DNA from: Pieris napi
Lineage: Eukaryota; Arthropoda; Insecta; Lepidoptera; Pieridae
DNA: 64,000 bases
NCBI RefSeq assembly: GCF_905475465.1
Contig: NC_062238.1
Coordinates: 9,765,368-9,829,367 of the forward strand
Reading direction: 5' to 3'
This document shows positions 1 through 11,845 of the stretch, piece by piece. Position 1 is the first letter of the stretch; each line of letters starts with the position of its first letter. The notes beneath the pieces were generated by a model. That model did no database searches. It saw only the letters and a program-made list of their open reading frames with translations, and had not been told where the DNA came from. Both the position numbers and the translations under genes were made by a program.

Positions 1-50
1 CAGTCATTTTATGATTTGGCATTCTCATAAACAATAAACTACAAGCTGTA
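1..50. mobile_element. Foldback MITE arm fragment at window edge
   Basis: 'CAGTCATTTTATGATTTGG' and 'AAACAATAAACTACAAGCT' match the inner arms of the foldback MITE family. The outer part lies outside the window. Confidence 0.7.
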
Positions 51-940
51 TTATATATAAATTAGGCGATTTCAGAGCTAGTGCTTTTCTTATACACCGT
101 ATTGGTATCGGAAGAGAAACTGCCAGATTGATCATGCCATATAAATTGGTTTTAGTATTTTTTTATCAGAACAAGAGTATACCTAGTTTCATTCATCGAA
201 ATAATGCTCTGAAACATTTGACAGCAGCCAAGGCTGAATTGTTAAATAAAATTAGTCAACGTACTTTATAGAATCAATCAGCGATTAACCCGTTTTAACT
301 TATATATTCATTTGTTTCTTTATATCACGTCGTAAACATAATGCAACAGAGAGAGACAAAACACTTCCTGTGATTTAATTTTTAAGCCATAAACACGCAA
401 CTAGAAAGTGATGAACACCTAAATGACAATTAACATTATGTCAGAAACTCAGAAAATTTCAAGTAGAATAAAAATAATACGATTTCATTAATGTTTTTGT
501 AGGAAATATCTCTGAATAATTCTTTATGGTTATGGAATGAGGACAATCCTCTTAAAAGATTTGTTTCACATGAATTTATTCGGAACAGAGAATTTTTTCA
601 TAACGCTGTGTGAAACCGCTTTCATATATTTAATTTCTTTGTATTCCTCAGTTATACACGAATCTATGGAACGAACGGTATATTTCTGCGGTAATCTTGC
701 ACAAAAAATGTACTGAAATATGAAATTTTAATATAAATTTAATTCATAATGAGAATGTGACACAAAATTGAAACTGAGATTGTGTTTGCTGACGGGGGAT
801 GGATATTGCATCACTACATACTGTAGCCACATATTACACCGCAACATGATTACATACAAACCCATTTCCCTAACTGTGAGGGCAAAAATTCTATAAACGA
901 ATATTTTTTATTATATAAGTTTTTTAGTATAGCGTCAGTG
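51..940. other. No recognised feature
   Basis: AT-rich single-copy-looking sequence without a coding frame, tandem array or inverted repeat that I can support. Confidence 0.6.
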
Positions 941-1110
941 TTAGCCTAAAGCGTGCGACTCTCATTCTACCAGATCGTAGGTTCGAACCCGGCTGGGCAC
1001 TGGAGAATGGACTTTTCTGTCTATGCACACGCAACACTCGCTCATACGTGAGGAAACCGGCATGTCTTACACTCAAAAAAAAGTCGTCGACATTAAGCTG
1101 TAACTACTTG
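941..1110 (+). mobile_element. tRNA-derived SINE, 5' half
   Basis: Degenerate A box 'TGTTAGCCTAAAGCGTGCG', B box 'GTAGGTTCGAACCCGGC', then the family body 'GTGAGGAAACCGGCATGTC' and 'AAAGTCGTCGAC'. 3' truncated. The tRNA-like head does not fold as a canonical tRNA. Confidence 0.8.
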
Positions 1111-1819
1111 CCAATTAAAAAAAATAATCAATAAACGATACGAAAATCTGAAGCCTAAAGAAGACGATTTTTATGCGTTGGTATATCTGTATGGATTGTA
1201 TTAATGTATTAAACAAAATATGCTCCGATAACCACAGATATGAACAAAATTATTGCCTAATTCTGATTACATATAATGTTTAAATTAAACTAATATTTAC
1301 TGTATCTACATGATGGTTTAATATAATTTCATATAACTAATGCATTGACTGCTAATGGATTAATATGCTAAAAGAATGCTATCACTAAAATGCTAACGAG
1401 CTGGCTGAACTCTCGGATAATCTAATACTTTAGATAATCACTGCGCTTATAACCTTAGTTCTTTCACTAACAACATATTTTCTTGCATATCAATCCGTTT
1501 AAAAGCACAAAAAGTGTATTCCTCAGTATTGGTGCAAGTTGCATCTCACAAAAAGCGTGACCAGACCCCGTGAGGCGTGTCAAGTTGAGAGATTTATCGT
1601 AACAGTGACACTTGCAGCTGCTATTTCAGCTTTAATTTATTCTGAACCATTTAAAACCTAAATAAATAAAATTTTAATGTATAACTTTAGAATAACAACA
1701 TAGAACTAGATTTAAGTGGTTAGTTGGAATAAGGCATAATTAAGGCAGGTGCCTTTAGTTGAATCACGTTTCTTTCAACTAAGGGCACGTATTGTAGATT
1801 TTGACATATCCACGCATTT
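1111..1819. other. No recognised feature
   Basis: AT-rich. A short run 'AAAAGCGTGACCAGACCCC' is the only GC-rich patch. No frame or repeat supported. Confidence 0.55.
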
Positions 1820-1822
1820 CTG

Positions 1823-2063
1823 CCTTGGGATTCTATAACTCACTTTTCGACCTCACACAGCGGTTCTCGCATCGGCGGTCGCTCTCAAATCAGTCGTGAA
1901 GCAGTCATTTTATGATTTGGCATTCCGATAAGAAAATAGCTTGTAGTTTATTGTTTATCAGGATGCCAAATCATAATATGACTGCTTCACGACTGATTTG
2001 AGAGCGAGCGCCGATGCGAAAACCGCTGTGTGAGTTCGAAAAGTGAGTTACAGAATCGCAAGG
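1823..2063. mobile_element. Foldback MITE, copy 1, CTG target duplication
   Basis: Ends CCTTGGGATTCTATAACTC and GAGTTACAGAATCGCAAGG, flanked by CTG at 1820-1822 and 2064-2066. The arms fold over almost the whole 241 bp. Non-coding. Confidence 0.88.
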
Positions 2064-2149
2064 CTGTTGGTATATTTTTCCCTTTTAGTTGTCAGCTATT
2101 TCAAGTCGTTTTATTTTCTTAAATTATAATTATTTATTTAATAGTAATA

Positions 2150-2430
2150 AAACAATCAAACATACAGTATTTACAATTTTCTTAACCTAAAGATAAAAAG
2201 TAAATTAAAACAAATCTAAAAATTTTGGTCCCTTTGACGCTGGCAGTATTTCCTCGCTGTATTGCAATACTTATTCGTTGAGTGAGGAAAGCACCAGCTC
2301 TGGTGTCAACGGTACTATCTACCAGGCGCCAGCTTAAATCTTTAATTAGCGCCTGTGCACTTGAACCACACGGCCCAAGTGTCTCTATTCCAAAGGGAAC
2401 AAAATCGAAGTTGGAGGAAAGGCTCTTACA
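2150..2430 (-). mobile_element. Non-LTR retrotransposon 3' fragment (LINE-B, C-terminus of ORF2)
   Basis: On the minus strand it translates without a stop through 'FDFVPFGIETLGPCGSSAQA', 'RAGAFLTQRISIAIQRGN' and 'TASVKG', the characteristic C-terminal motif block of one non-LTR reverse-transcriptase family. A 3' UTR follows. 5'-truncated, non-functional. Confidence 0.8.
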
Positions 2431-2817
2431 TTTTTCTTAAATTACTTTTATTTGTTACATTAGAATAAATTTTTGCTAAACGACTGAACACTTAAAATTA
2501 CTGTATTTAAAAATGTTTTCCAATATCAAGTACATTCGCAAGTGAACCACGTAGAAGTGTTAAATTTAAGCTCTGAAGATAATATGTTAAAGTTTAGTTC
2601 GCGACGCCAGATGCACTTGATGGAGGAAATGGAAAATCTCCAAATGACTTTTTTCGCGGAACATGTGTTGGCGTTCGCCGCTTAATGGAGTTTCGGTTAC
2701 TGCTGGCTGCGATATGCATAAGTCATGCCTTAAATCGCTTGGAAATGTGATAATAATGTTTAACCGTTTAAGTATATTTTTATGTAGATTGGGGGGTAAA
2801 CGGATTATGTCTACTAA

Positions 2818-3668
2818 TATTGTAAAGCGATCATAGGTCATAGATAGCCTATGACACTTACAAATATTGTAAAGGGATAAAGTTGGTAAGGTTGTGGAGA
2901 AAATTCTGTTATCAATAGAAAGTCTCATTATTTGTAAGTGTCATAGATAGCCTATGACACTTACAAATATTGTAAAGCGATAAAGTTGGTAAGGTTGTGG
3001 AGAAAATTTTGTTTTCAATAGAAAGTCTCATTATTTGTAAGTGTCATAGATAACCTATGACACATACAAATATTGTAAAGCGATAAAGTTGGTAAGGTTG
3101 TGGAGAAAATTATGTTATCAATAGAAAGTCTCATTATTTGTAAGTGTCATAGATAGCCTATGACACTTACAAATATTGTAAAGCGATAAAGTTGGTAAGG
3201 TTGTGGAGAAAATTTTGTTTTCAATAGAAAGTCTCATTATTTGTAAGTGTCATAGATAACCTATGACACTTACAAATATTGTAAAGCGATAAAGTTGGTA
3301 AGGTTGTGGAGAAAATTCTGTTATAAATAGAAAGTCTCATTATTGTAAGTGTCATAGATAGCCTATGACACTTACAAATATTGTAAAGCGATAAAGTTGG
3401 TAAGGTTGTGGAGAAAATTCTGTTATCAATAGAAAGTCTCATTATTTGTAAGTGTCATAGATAGCCTATGACACTTACAAATATTGTAAAGGGATAAAGT
3501 TGGTAAGGTTGTGGAGAAAATTCTGTTATCAATAGAAAGTCTCATTATTTGTAAGTGTCATAGATAGCCTATGACACTTACAAATATTGTAAAGGGATAA
3601 TGTTGGTAAGGTTGTGGAGAAAATTCTGTTATCAATAGAAAGTCTCATTATTTGTAAGTGTCATAGGC
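2818..3668. repeat. 103-bp minisatellite, about eight copies, each with a 15-bp hairpin
   Basis: The 'TAGCCTATGAC' landmark occurs at 2845, 2948, 3051, 3154, 3257, 3359, 3462 and 3565: spacing is 103 except one 102. Each unit includes TTGTAAGTGTCATAG, a 5-nt loop and CTATGACACTTACAA, a perfect 15-bp stem. Copies differ at a few sites (for example GATAGCC/GATAACC and AAGCG/AAGGG). Open frames here on the minus strand are artefacts of the array. Confidence 0.95.
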
Positions 3669-4630
3669 TATAGATTAACCCAAAAAACTCAAAGAATTTT
3701 TCATGTTAGTCGGATTTGAAAAGTAAAACGAAGAAAGTTTCTTACGAACACTGCCTTAACGATGAGAGATATATGATTGAGTACTAGAGAAAATATGTAG
3801 ATCTTGATAATGACTACTGGCTTCTTATATTTAAGTCGCAAAAAGTATCGCAACGAAGTGGACACGTGTCAGCTAGTATATAATAAGATGCCGACTGCTC
3901 TTGGGTTTATAACGCTTTGAATGTCTTAAAGTATGTGGTATGTTAAAATTAAACATATGGTTTCCTTAAAAGATTATATAGTATCAATAATATTAAATTA
4001 ACTGTGATCTAATTAATCCGAATAAACTAAAAAAAGTGCAAATTTAAGATTGGAATAAAGCAAAGTTAGAATTAAAAGTTTTTCTATATTAGATGGCTTT
4101 CAGTTTTCCATTTTAATCATCACGCGGTCGAATTAACCTCGAGTGAATGAATGAATGAGGATGAGAAAAGCTGAGTGAAAGCTCACTGCAGCTGAATTGA
4201 GAACTTTTATACTTCTCTCTTTTTAAATCTCGATGTTGAAAACTGGATTTAATTAGACTTTTCCGTGCATTTGGAGATTAATTTCAGTCGAGTCTAGATC
4301 TCAGTCGAATACGTAAAGATACGTTTCATGCTTGGAAATTTGAAAGGAAACTTTTTAATGTTTAACTAACCTCGACGATCACATGACTCGATTAGATTAA
4401 GTTCTCGCTATTGGTTTATACTTTATAGTATTCGAATGTAAGTAACGTGATTAATTTCCGTTTATATTTGTTAAAAAACCTTAATACGAAGAAAGGCGCA
4501 CAGTTGTTAGTCGTAAAGATAAGGACAAAATTAGTACGGGAATAGTAAGAGAGATTAGACTAATATAGTAAATAATACTCTGCTTTCAAATAATTCACAA
4601 AACGCACAAACACTTACTAAAAATATAGAG
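3669..4630. other. No recognised feature
   Basis: AT-rich, no supportable frame. 'GAATGAATGAATGAGGATGAG' at 4144 is a short GAAT tract. Confidence 0.55.
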
Positions 4631-4634
4631 AGCC

Positions 4635-4915
4635 TAAGTCTCGAGTAGAGACCTTTGGGCTCTGAGCTTCAAGTGCACTGGCGCTAATTAAAGATTTAAG
4701 TTGGCGCCTGGTATGACCGGTATACCGGTGATCTTAGAGTTGGTGCTTTCCGCACTCAACGAATATGTATCGCAATACAGAAGGGAAATGCTGCCAGCAT
4801 TAAAGGTTTTTATTTGGTTTAATCATCAATTTTTATTTATTACTATGTAGGTTAAGGATATTGTAAATGCTTTATATTTGTGTGTTGGAAATAAATATCA
4901 TTAACATTTGGTGAA
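4635..4915 (+). mobile_element. Non-LTR retrotransposon 3' fragment (LINE-B), decayed
   Basis: Plus-strand relative of 2150-2430 ('GGCGCTAATTAAAGATTTAA', 'GGTGCTTTCCGCACTCAACG', 'GGGAAATGCTGCCAGCAT'), then a 3' UTR ending 'GTGTGTTGGAAATAAATAT', which contains AATAAA. The frame is broken ('GAGTAGAGACC'). Confidence 0.75.
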
Positions 4916-4934
4916 AGTGAAAACATAAAATATA

Positions 4935-5345
4935 TAGTCGTATTTTTATTTATAGACGAAGTCAACTGACGTTTACGGTGTTGTCATTTTTAATGAAATA
5001 AAAATAGAGTTGTGACAAAGTAAAAACCCCTGAATTAATGATCGGTGATGGCACTAGTCGCCGCGCCGCGCTTTGTAATAAGACGTCATAAAACTGATTG
5101 TAGTTACATAGTACTAGTACCTAACTTATATCAGAGCACTTTTATACAATTTTGAAATAGAAATAATATTATTTTATTGTTTGAAATGATTAACTATTCA
5201 CACTCATTGTTCATTCATCTGATTGAACAAGAACTGAACGCATCACTATTACTTACTATTACGTACTAATATGGCAACATTGTTTTACAAAGTGACATTA
5301 GCTACTGTCAGTTGGCTTCGTCTAATTAAAAATACGACTATAGTA
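4935..5345. mobile_element. TA-flanked MITE, AGTCGTATTTTTA ends
   Basis: Left AGTCGTATTTTTATTTATAG plus 'ACGAAGTCAACTGAC', and the right end is its complement ('GTCAGTTGGCTTCGTCTAAT', then AAAAATACGACT), flanked by TA. 411 bp, non-coding. The centre holds GCCGCGCCGCGC (5061-5072). Confidence 0.78.
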
Positions 5346-6091
5346 TTATATGACTTATTGCTGAACATTTTAGTCCTAATCACGATTTGCCACAAAGCCA
5401 AACAATATTGTCTATTCTAATGGAATGTTGAAACAAATCCCCACTAATTGAGGCGGCTGAATTATTTAATGGGAATTCTGAAATTTACCTTTTCAGCTAA
5501 AAGTTAAATCCATTCTCATAACGAACTTTGATTGGTGTCAGATCCTGAATTTAGTTTTACGTTACTTTGGTAGTTATCACTAATTGGCCTTTCTATTTAA
5601 AATTTGTTGATGAAACTTTTTGGTATAGGGAATTATATGAGATCCTGATAAAAAATACACCAAAATACTCTGATTAGTCTAGTCAACAAGTTCTAAAACG
5701 TGAAAAATAGAGATAAAGGTCCTAAAAATATGAGCGATGGCTCATTTGATTCGGAATCACCTCTAGAAAAATGTTTATGAAGAATTTTGGTGCAGGTTAA
5801 AAATTGCAATTGTTATTAACAAAATAAGATGAAAAAAAAATGATATATCGTTTTTTGTTAAGAACTCAAAAAATATTAACATTTAAGCAATTTTGATTTC
5901 CAATAAAAAAAGTCTTTACTTTTAATTCTGGACTTCAATTAATATTTACCTAGGCCTGCTTTTTGAAAAAAAAAGTTTATCAAAACTTTTTAGATTTTTA
6001 ATTTTTTAATAATTATAAAAAATCATAATTCAAATTTGTTTCAAAAATGGGGAAGAAAGTAGTGTTTTGTTTTGGCTCTCCCCTTGTATCT
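5346..6091. other. No recognised feature
   Basis: AT-rich with A and T runs. No frame, repeat or RNA gene supported. Confidence 0.55.
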
Positions 6092-6357
6092 GTCACCGTA
6101 AAATTGTAAAAACCGTTAGATTGTAATCTGTCTCGCGAGATTGTAAACTGTCGAAAGATTGTGAACCTCAACGAACTGCTTACAAATTAACGTATTATTA
6201 TTCGGTAGTTATATGAAATTGTTGGGAAGTAAAATTAATCTGTAATTGACCAAAGAAGTTTGAGTGATAACTAAGTTAGTGTAGTACAATCTACCGAATA
6301 CCGATAACCGATAACCGATAGATTACAATCTACCGGTTTTTACAATTTTACGTTAAC
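6092..6357. mobile_element. MITE with GTNA(C/A)CGTAAAATTGTAAA ends, copy 1
   Basis: Left GTCACCGTAAAATTGTAAA, right TTTACAATTTTACGTTAAC. The left arm carries the palindrome TCTCGCGAGA (6131-6140). 'CCGATAACCGATAACCGATA' is a short tandem near the right end. Homologous to 8408-8700. Superfamily unclear. Confidence 0.75.
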
Positions 6358-7524
6358 ATATCCATACAATGATGCCAATTAGACAATATTAGACTTCGCT
6401 ATTACACTGTAGTACAATATTGATCCAACAGGTATGCCAAACCTTTTGTTCGCGAAACATGTTTAAAGTAGCCAACATATGTGATCATCATTTTTGGCAT
6501 AGTCTGTAATTTGTGCATGTATTTTGACAAATAACAGATGCATTTCATGTGTCTATTCTAAATTTGATTTCTTTATATTAGTATAACTAAAGACAAACTT
6601 TTATTGTCTTTGGTACAATTAATTAATACGTAACAGTGTGCCTGTAAAATACGTAAAAAATAATTACTGTTCTTAATTCTTACTCCTCTGGCTTTTGAAA
6701 CAAAATATATAAAACATAGTTTAGTAATATATATTTAGTCTGTTTCTGAAACGAGGAACTTCCAACACTCCCAGTTCCACCCGTCAGCTGATAAATGTAT
6801 TTTTAATTGTGAGCATATGGTCGCTTACAATAAATACGGCATTTATTTTATTTTCTATATCAAACTTTTAACTGCTCTTAATTAAGCAAACAAGTGACGA
6901 TTTTTTTACATTGCTAATTAAACATGACTTTTTTATCTTCACCTGTTACATAACGAAATAATGAGAATATTTAATATTAGAATGTTATATGTGAATATAC
7001 TAAACATTTGTTATTTACGTACCGTCCCTTGTGAATGGTAGCATCGTACCGGATGTCACTTACGGTAGTATGAAGTCTTTTTATTACAGTCCTGGGTATT
7101 ATAAAGTTATTATCATTATTTGTGGCTTAGCGTGTAATTTGTTAATAAAACTTTATCGTATTTTGATAATATATATAAGTATATATATAAAAATGTTATG
7201 TTGGTTTGTGTACGCATTAAAAACTCTAAAAGTTCTGCATTGATTGACCTGAAATTGTACCATTTTTTTTTTCTTTTTTTTTCCACCAGTATTCCAAAAT
7301 TAAACTTATATGAAATGTATTCTTTGTTTTGTTTCTCAGTAATACATAAATAAATCGTTTATTTGCAAAGTAAGTGGTACATTTCGATCGATTAATTATA
7401 AAATCCCGCACAATCAGCCATAGAAGAAAAACATGAGAAATTTAGATGTGTTCAGGCACTGATCCTTTTAACAGAAATTTTCAAATTAGAAAATATTTGC
7501 AAGCTCCATATAACATTGTTAATA
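6358..7524. other. No recognised feature
   Basis: AT-rich. The 70-codon plus frame at 7031-7243 is hydrophobic low-complexity translation with no family signal. Confidence 0.5.
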
Positions 7525-7862
7525 TCTTAATATATATAAATTACGTGTCACATTGTTTGTCCGCTATGGACTCCTAAACTACCGAACCGATTTCAATCAA
7601 ATTTGCACACCGTGTGCAGTTTGATCCAACTTAAAAGATAGGATAGCTTACATCTCAATTTATACCCGCAATATTATTTTATTGCAAAATATTTGTTTAT
7701 TATTTGATAGTCACAATTCTAACAGATGGCGCTGTGTTGAAAGTACCAACGTTTCACATAAGCTATCAACCTTTCACATAATTTGATTTTTCCCTTGATT
7801 AGTTTACTACTATGTAATATAACAAAAACCTTAGCCACAGCAACGCTTGGCCGGTCTGCTAG
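7525..7862 (+). mobile_element. Helitron-like element, second subfamily
   Basis: Starts TCTTAATATATATAAATTAC after A and ends CCGGTCTGCTAG before T. The interior 'GAACCGATTTCAATCAAATT' resembles the 5' region of lepidopteran Helitrons, while the rest differs from the 22499/51205/63531 group. Non-autonomous. Confidence 0.75.
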
Positions 7863-8407
7863 TAAATAATATATCTCGATGTACATGTCGTTGAATCAGG
7901 CTGTACCAATATCATTATTACTGTACCAAATGTAATATTACTAATTACGAATGGTATAAAGTATAGACATAAATCTATGTTGCGAAACGTAAAGTTCTCA
8001 TAGCTAACTTTGCTTCTGCCCCCAGGCAATATTTATGATTCAAGTTTGTTTATGCTAAATTTGGTTTATGCAAAGAATATTTTTTTACTTCAGAAACTGT
8101 TCAAGCCCTTATAAACGGCCCTATCAAATATTATAATACTTTAAGAGGCATAAATAATTTTGGATTTGTCTTTCTCACACTTATGTATTACATATTTGTT
8201 GTTTCATTTTCTCAAGTATTCTGCGTTCAATTTGAAGTTAGTATTCAATTAGCGCGCCAGTTCTTTCCTTTCAATCTAATTAGATAAATCTGGTGGCAAA
8301 TAAAGTATTACGAACTAAAATTTTAATGAATACAGTTTATCTTTCGCGTGTTCTTTAATTAAGCTTATAATTTGATTATACAACACGTTTTATTATTTTT
8401 TATGATT
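7863..8407. other. No recognised feature
   Basis: AT-rich, nothing supported. Confidence 0.5.
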
Positions 8408-8700
8408 GTTAACGTAAAATTGTAAATACCGTTAGATTGTAATCTATCTCGCGAGATTATAAACTGTCGAAAGATTGTGAACCTCAGTGTACTGCTTACA
8501 ATTTAACGTATTATTATTCGTTAGATTGTATTCTATCAAAGTGAAACCGTCAAATTGTGAAACGGCCATTTTCTACTTTTCTATTGGTTACTTATAACCA
8601 ATCTCTTAAGATGTGACATTCTGACGTTCACAATCTTTCGACAGTTTACAATCTCGCGAGATAGACTACAATCTAACGGTGTTTACAATTTTACGGTGAC
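8408..8700. mobile_element. MITE with GTNA(C/A)CGTAAAATTGTAAA ends, copy 2
   Basis: Left GTTAACGTAAAATTGTAAA, right TTTACAATTTTACGGTGAC, flanked by ATGATT and ATGATC. Both arms carry TCTCGCGAGA (8447-8456 and 8652-8661) and 'ACTGTCGAAAGATTGTGAAC'. The inverted arms run about 90 nt. Confidence 0.82.
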
Positions 8701-8995
8701 ATGATCACTGCGAGCTGAGTTGAATAGCATTTATAACTTTGATATAGAGTATTTATAACTATCAAACTGCGGTTAGATAGCGGCAGAAGTTTGAAACGTA
8801 CTAACGAGTTTTCAAGTCATTTTCATTCCTTTATCTAATGGGACTGCAAATTTTAATTAATTTTCTATTATTTACCTTTATTACTGTTGACTGTAGGTAA
8901 CGAACAATGTATTACAATGGAATAGAACTGGCTTTAATACGCACTTTTCTTAAGAACCTTAGGATCGTGGTTCGACCTGGAGGAAAATATATTTT

Positions 8996-9335
8996 TCAAG
9001 TTATACTTCTTTAGGCGCGTTATGAAAAATTGGTGACACAAAATTAACAGAATGAAGTTGCCTACGGAAGATGCTACGGCATTGGACATAATTTAAAAAC
9101 AATTCGAATAATTATAGAATTTATGTTACACGTATGTAAGAGAATAATAATAAATATTTATTTATTTAATTTTTCAAATGTAAACTGAACTTCATTGACT
9201 ATAAGGACTCCTTTCCCAGTCTTTGATTATTTAATTGTAATTAATTGTTTGCATGCAATCAAAAACTATTTTTAATAATGCCAAAGAAGTATTACTTCTT
9301 ACGCGCGTACATAAGTACACGCACCCTTTTTTTTA
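8996..9335 (-). mobile_element. GAAGTTATACTTC-ended element, copy A
   Basis: 'AAGTTATACTTCTTTAGGCG' at the left, and 'AAGAAGTATTACTTCTTACG', 'CGCGTACATAAGTACACGC' and a T-run at the right. The interior 'GATGCTACGGCATTGGACAT' matches copies B and C in reverse. Unclassified non-autonomous element. Confidence 0.75.
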
Positions 9336-9585
9336 TTCAGGCCTATACTATAATTTTAGTGAATCAAATATTGCATGTAAACAATTTGAAATAGTATGAA
9401 TTGATTGAAGCGGTTATATATAAATAATTTGATTTGAACGTTGATTAACTCTGCATCGCGTTCATCGAAAAATATTTAATAAATGCATATATTTGGTATT
9501 TATTAAGGAAATTAAATACGAAATTATTAAATCTCATGGGCTATAGTCAGTATGAAAGGTGAGTTAGGCGAAGGCGTTTTTTTAA

Positions 9586-9877
9586 GCTATTGCATAGATT
9601 TTATCGCGGGCTTTGAGCGCGGCGACCGAATCAAGAAATTCCGTAACGAAATAAACCTAACACACGATGACGTAATATAGGTGCGGCCAATTCGCGTTAG
9701 AGTGGGACAGAACGCATATTGCGTATTCACATCTCTCTGACGAGATCGGTGACGTAGCGTAAGTGCGGCCGGTGCAAAGAAAAAACTTACTTCAAAGAAA
9801 AAAAAATCCTGCATAAATAATTTTAATTGTTATAATTATGAGTTGCAAAAATGCTATGCAATAGCTTTACCGCGGCA
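9586..9877. mobile_element. Possible inverted-repeat element with AAGCTATTGCATAG ends
   Basis: 'TAAGCTATTGCATAG' at 9582-9596 and 'CTATGCAATAGCTTTACCGC' near 9853 are inverted. The GC-rich interior ('GCGGGCTTTGAGCGCGGCGA', 'GTGCGGCCGGTGCAAAG') differs from its surroundings. The outer ends are not similar, so the boundaries are guesses. Confidence 0.4.
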
Positions 9878-10195
9878 GTCCCCGAGTGCCACACGTTTTT
9901 TTTTTACATATATATATTTATTTGCCTACTTGAACACACTGATAACAAGGATAGACCTTTGGACTCATATTCATGCAAGTAGTTAAGCTCTTTTGCTTCT
10001 CAAAGAAACTGTTCTCTGTTACCTCGGAAGTCGAATAACTGAACGAAAAGATCAAGAACTAACAGTTTACGAGAAAGCTTATTAAATTTTATTTATTTCG
10101 TATGCCCTGAGGCATTACAATACAGAAAGTTACATTAAAGTGGTCTTAAATATGAACAGTAACTGTTTAAAGTTCGGTATTTAACTTATCATCAA

Positions 10196-10515
10196 AAAAT
10201 ACTATAAAGAGGAAAGATTTATATGTAAGTATGTTTTTAACGGAATGGCTCAAAAAATACTGGACCGATTTTAAAAATTATTTCACCATTTGAATGCTAC
10301 GTTATCACTGATTAATATATTTTATTTGCAAGTAGCAACAATAAGGATTTCTTCTAAAACTAGAATAATGTTACCCTAGGTGTAAAAAAATATCTTTCAT
10401 CGCATGCCCTGCGACTATTGATGATAGAAAAAAAAATGTTCCACAATATTAAAGAACATATCGATATCTACAAAAAAAAAATCCACTCGTGCGAAGCCTG
10501 GACAGGCCGCAAGTA
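10196..10515 (+). mobile_element. Dispersed ATAAAGAGGAA repeat, copy 1
   Basis: 'ACTATAAAGAGGAAAGATTT', 'ACTGGACCGATTTTAAAAAT', 'ATGTTCCACAATATTAAAGA' and 'CTCGTGCGAAGCCTGGACAG' are shared with 41648-41860. This is an abundant, probably Helitron- or RTE-related lepidopteran repeat. No coding. Confidence 0.6.
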
Positions 10516-11600
10516 AATCATAATATTATGAAATTGAAACCTTAGTAGAAAATTATATTATTCAAAAATCCAAGTAACTTAATACATTTATGAAATGTAG
10601 CGCTGTTAAAACAGCAAAAAACCTTAACAAAGGGTCTGTACCGACTCCCGATCCATGTTCAGCCTGATTTATTAGACAAGCAATATAAAACACGAACACT
10701 ATTTTGTTACGTCCAAAGTAAAGCCTTTACAGATGATATACTAGACATAAACATAGAAGATTACACACAAATATTGAACGTTGAACTTGCGGTTTTGTGT
10801 GTAACAGTGATACATGTATAATTATATCAAAATCAAACAAAGAATAACATCACAATAAATAAAGGTATGAATACATTCAGCGTTTAATTCTCAATCCAGT
10901 AGAGCGTTCAAAACTCGTTGTGTGCTTTTCTGTGACAGCAATTAAACCCACCACGAACTGTTGAAGAAATGTAAGGAAACCGACATGTGTTAACTATTAT
11001 AACTAAATAGCCAAAAGCGACCAGTCCATATTTTTAATAGCAATAAACTTCAATAAATATTTTTTTTATGGTGAAACAACTCCAGATCAGTTGGTATTTT
11101 ATAAGAGAACATATGATTTTGTTTATTGTAATTTTTTCTTAAATCTTAAGTGATACAAATAAAAAGCATTATTGGATATTTAATAATATAAAAGCTACCC
11201 GGAGTCCTTTTTGTCCTAACAAAGTTACGTACCCTTGAAAGGCTCGTCCGTAACGGCTGTCACGTAAAATCTCAGTTTTGTAATAGCTTTTAACCTTTAC
11301 TCGGCCTAATTGAATAGCACCTTTGAAAGCTGCCTTTTATATCATAGAAGCCTAATTTTGTTCATTTTATTTTTCTTTTTTTACGTTTAACGATTAATAA
11401 TCTACATTATACTTATAATTAGAGATAATGTAATAAGAGAACACGATGTCATTTGTTTTATTAGAATGACAACACCACGCAATATCATAGACATCTTACA
11501 GGTTGTAAATTGTCATTGTTCCAAAGTCAATGTGTTAGTAGTGCGTTGGATTGATCGTTGAGTTCAGTTGCTATACAGATGTCGCCATTATAAATAAAGT
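10516..11600. other. Mostly unrecognised; one decayed SINE
   Basis: At about 10900-11030 'TGTAAGGAAACCGACATGTG' and flanking words recall the SINE body. The rest is AT-rich with no feature. A GAAGTG/GTGAA tandem lies at 11597-11613. Confidence 0.45.
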
Positions 11601-11614
11601 GAAGTGAAGTGAGT

Positions 11615-11845
11615 TCACTTGCTCTATCCCTTTGCCCTATCCCTGGTTTTGCCCTATCCCTTCTCTAGTACGTCCTGGATTTGGTCGATAAGGTCTACCC
11701 GACCTATCCACGTTTGCTTTGTATATCCTACTCGTAAGCCGCTTCTTATTTATCCCTTCTACATGGGCAAACCATCTAAGCACTCCCTTTCGTATCCATG
11801 TCCTTACGTTCACTGTCCACGTATTCCACTACTGTTTATCCTATC
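11615..11845 (-). mobile_element. Non-LTR retrotransposon fragment (C-terminal ORF2 words)
   Basis: Minus-strand translation contains 'RKGVLRWFAHVEGINKKRLT' and 'SRIYKANVDRSG', the familiar tail of RTE-type reverse-transcriptase ORFs. Plus-strand frames in this interval are shadows. 'CCCTATCCC' is repeated at its 3' side. Confidence 0.7.

Noticed and set aside
3221..3442. 73-codon minus-strand frame (and the 113-codon frame at 2587)
   Set aside because: Produced by the minisatellite; the protein simply repeats.
2818..3668. CRISPR-like array of repeats
   Set aside because: The 103-bp units are contiguous, with no unique spacers, in an animal genome; it is a minisatellite.
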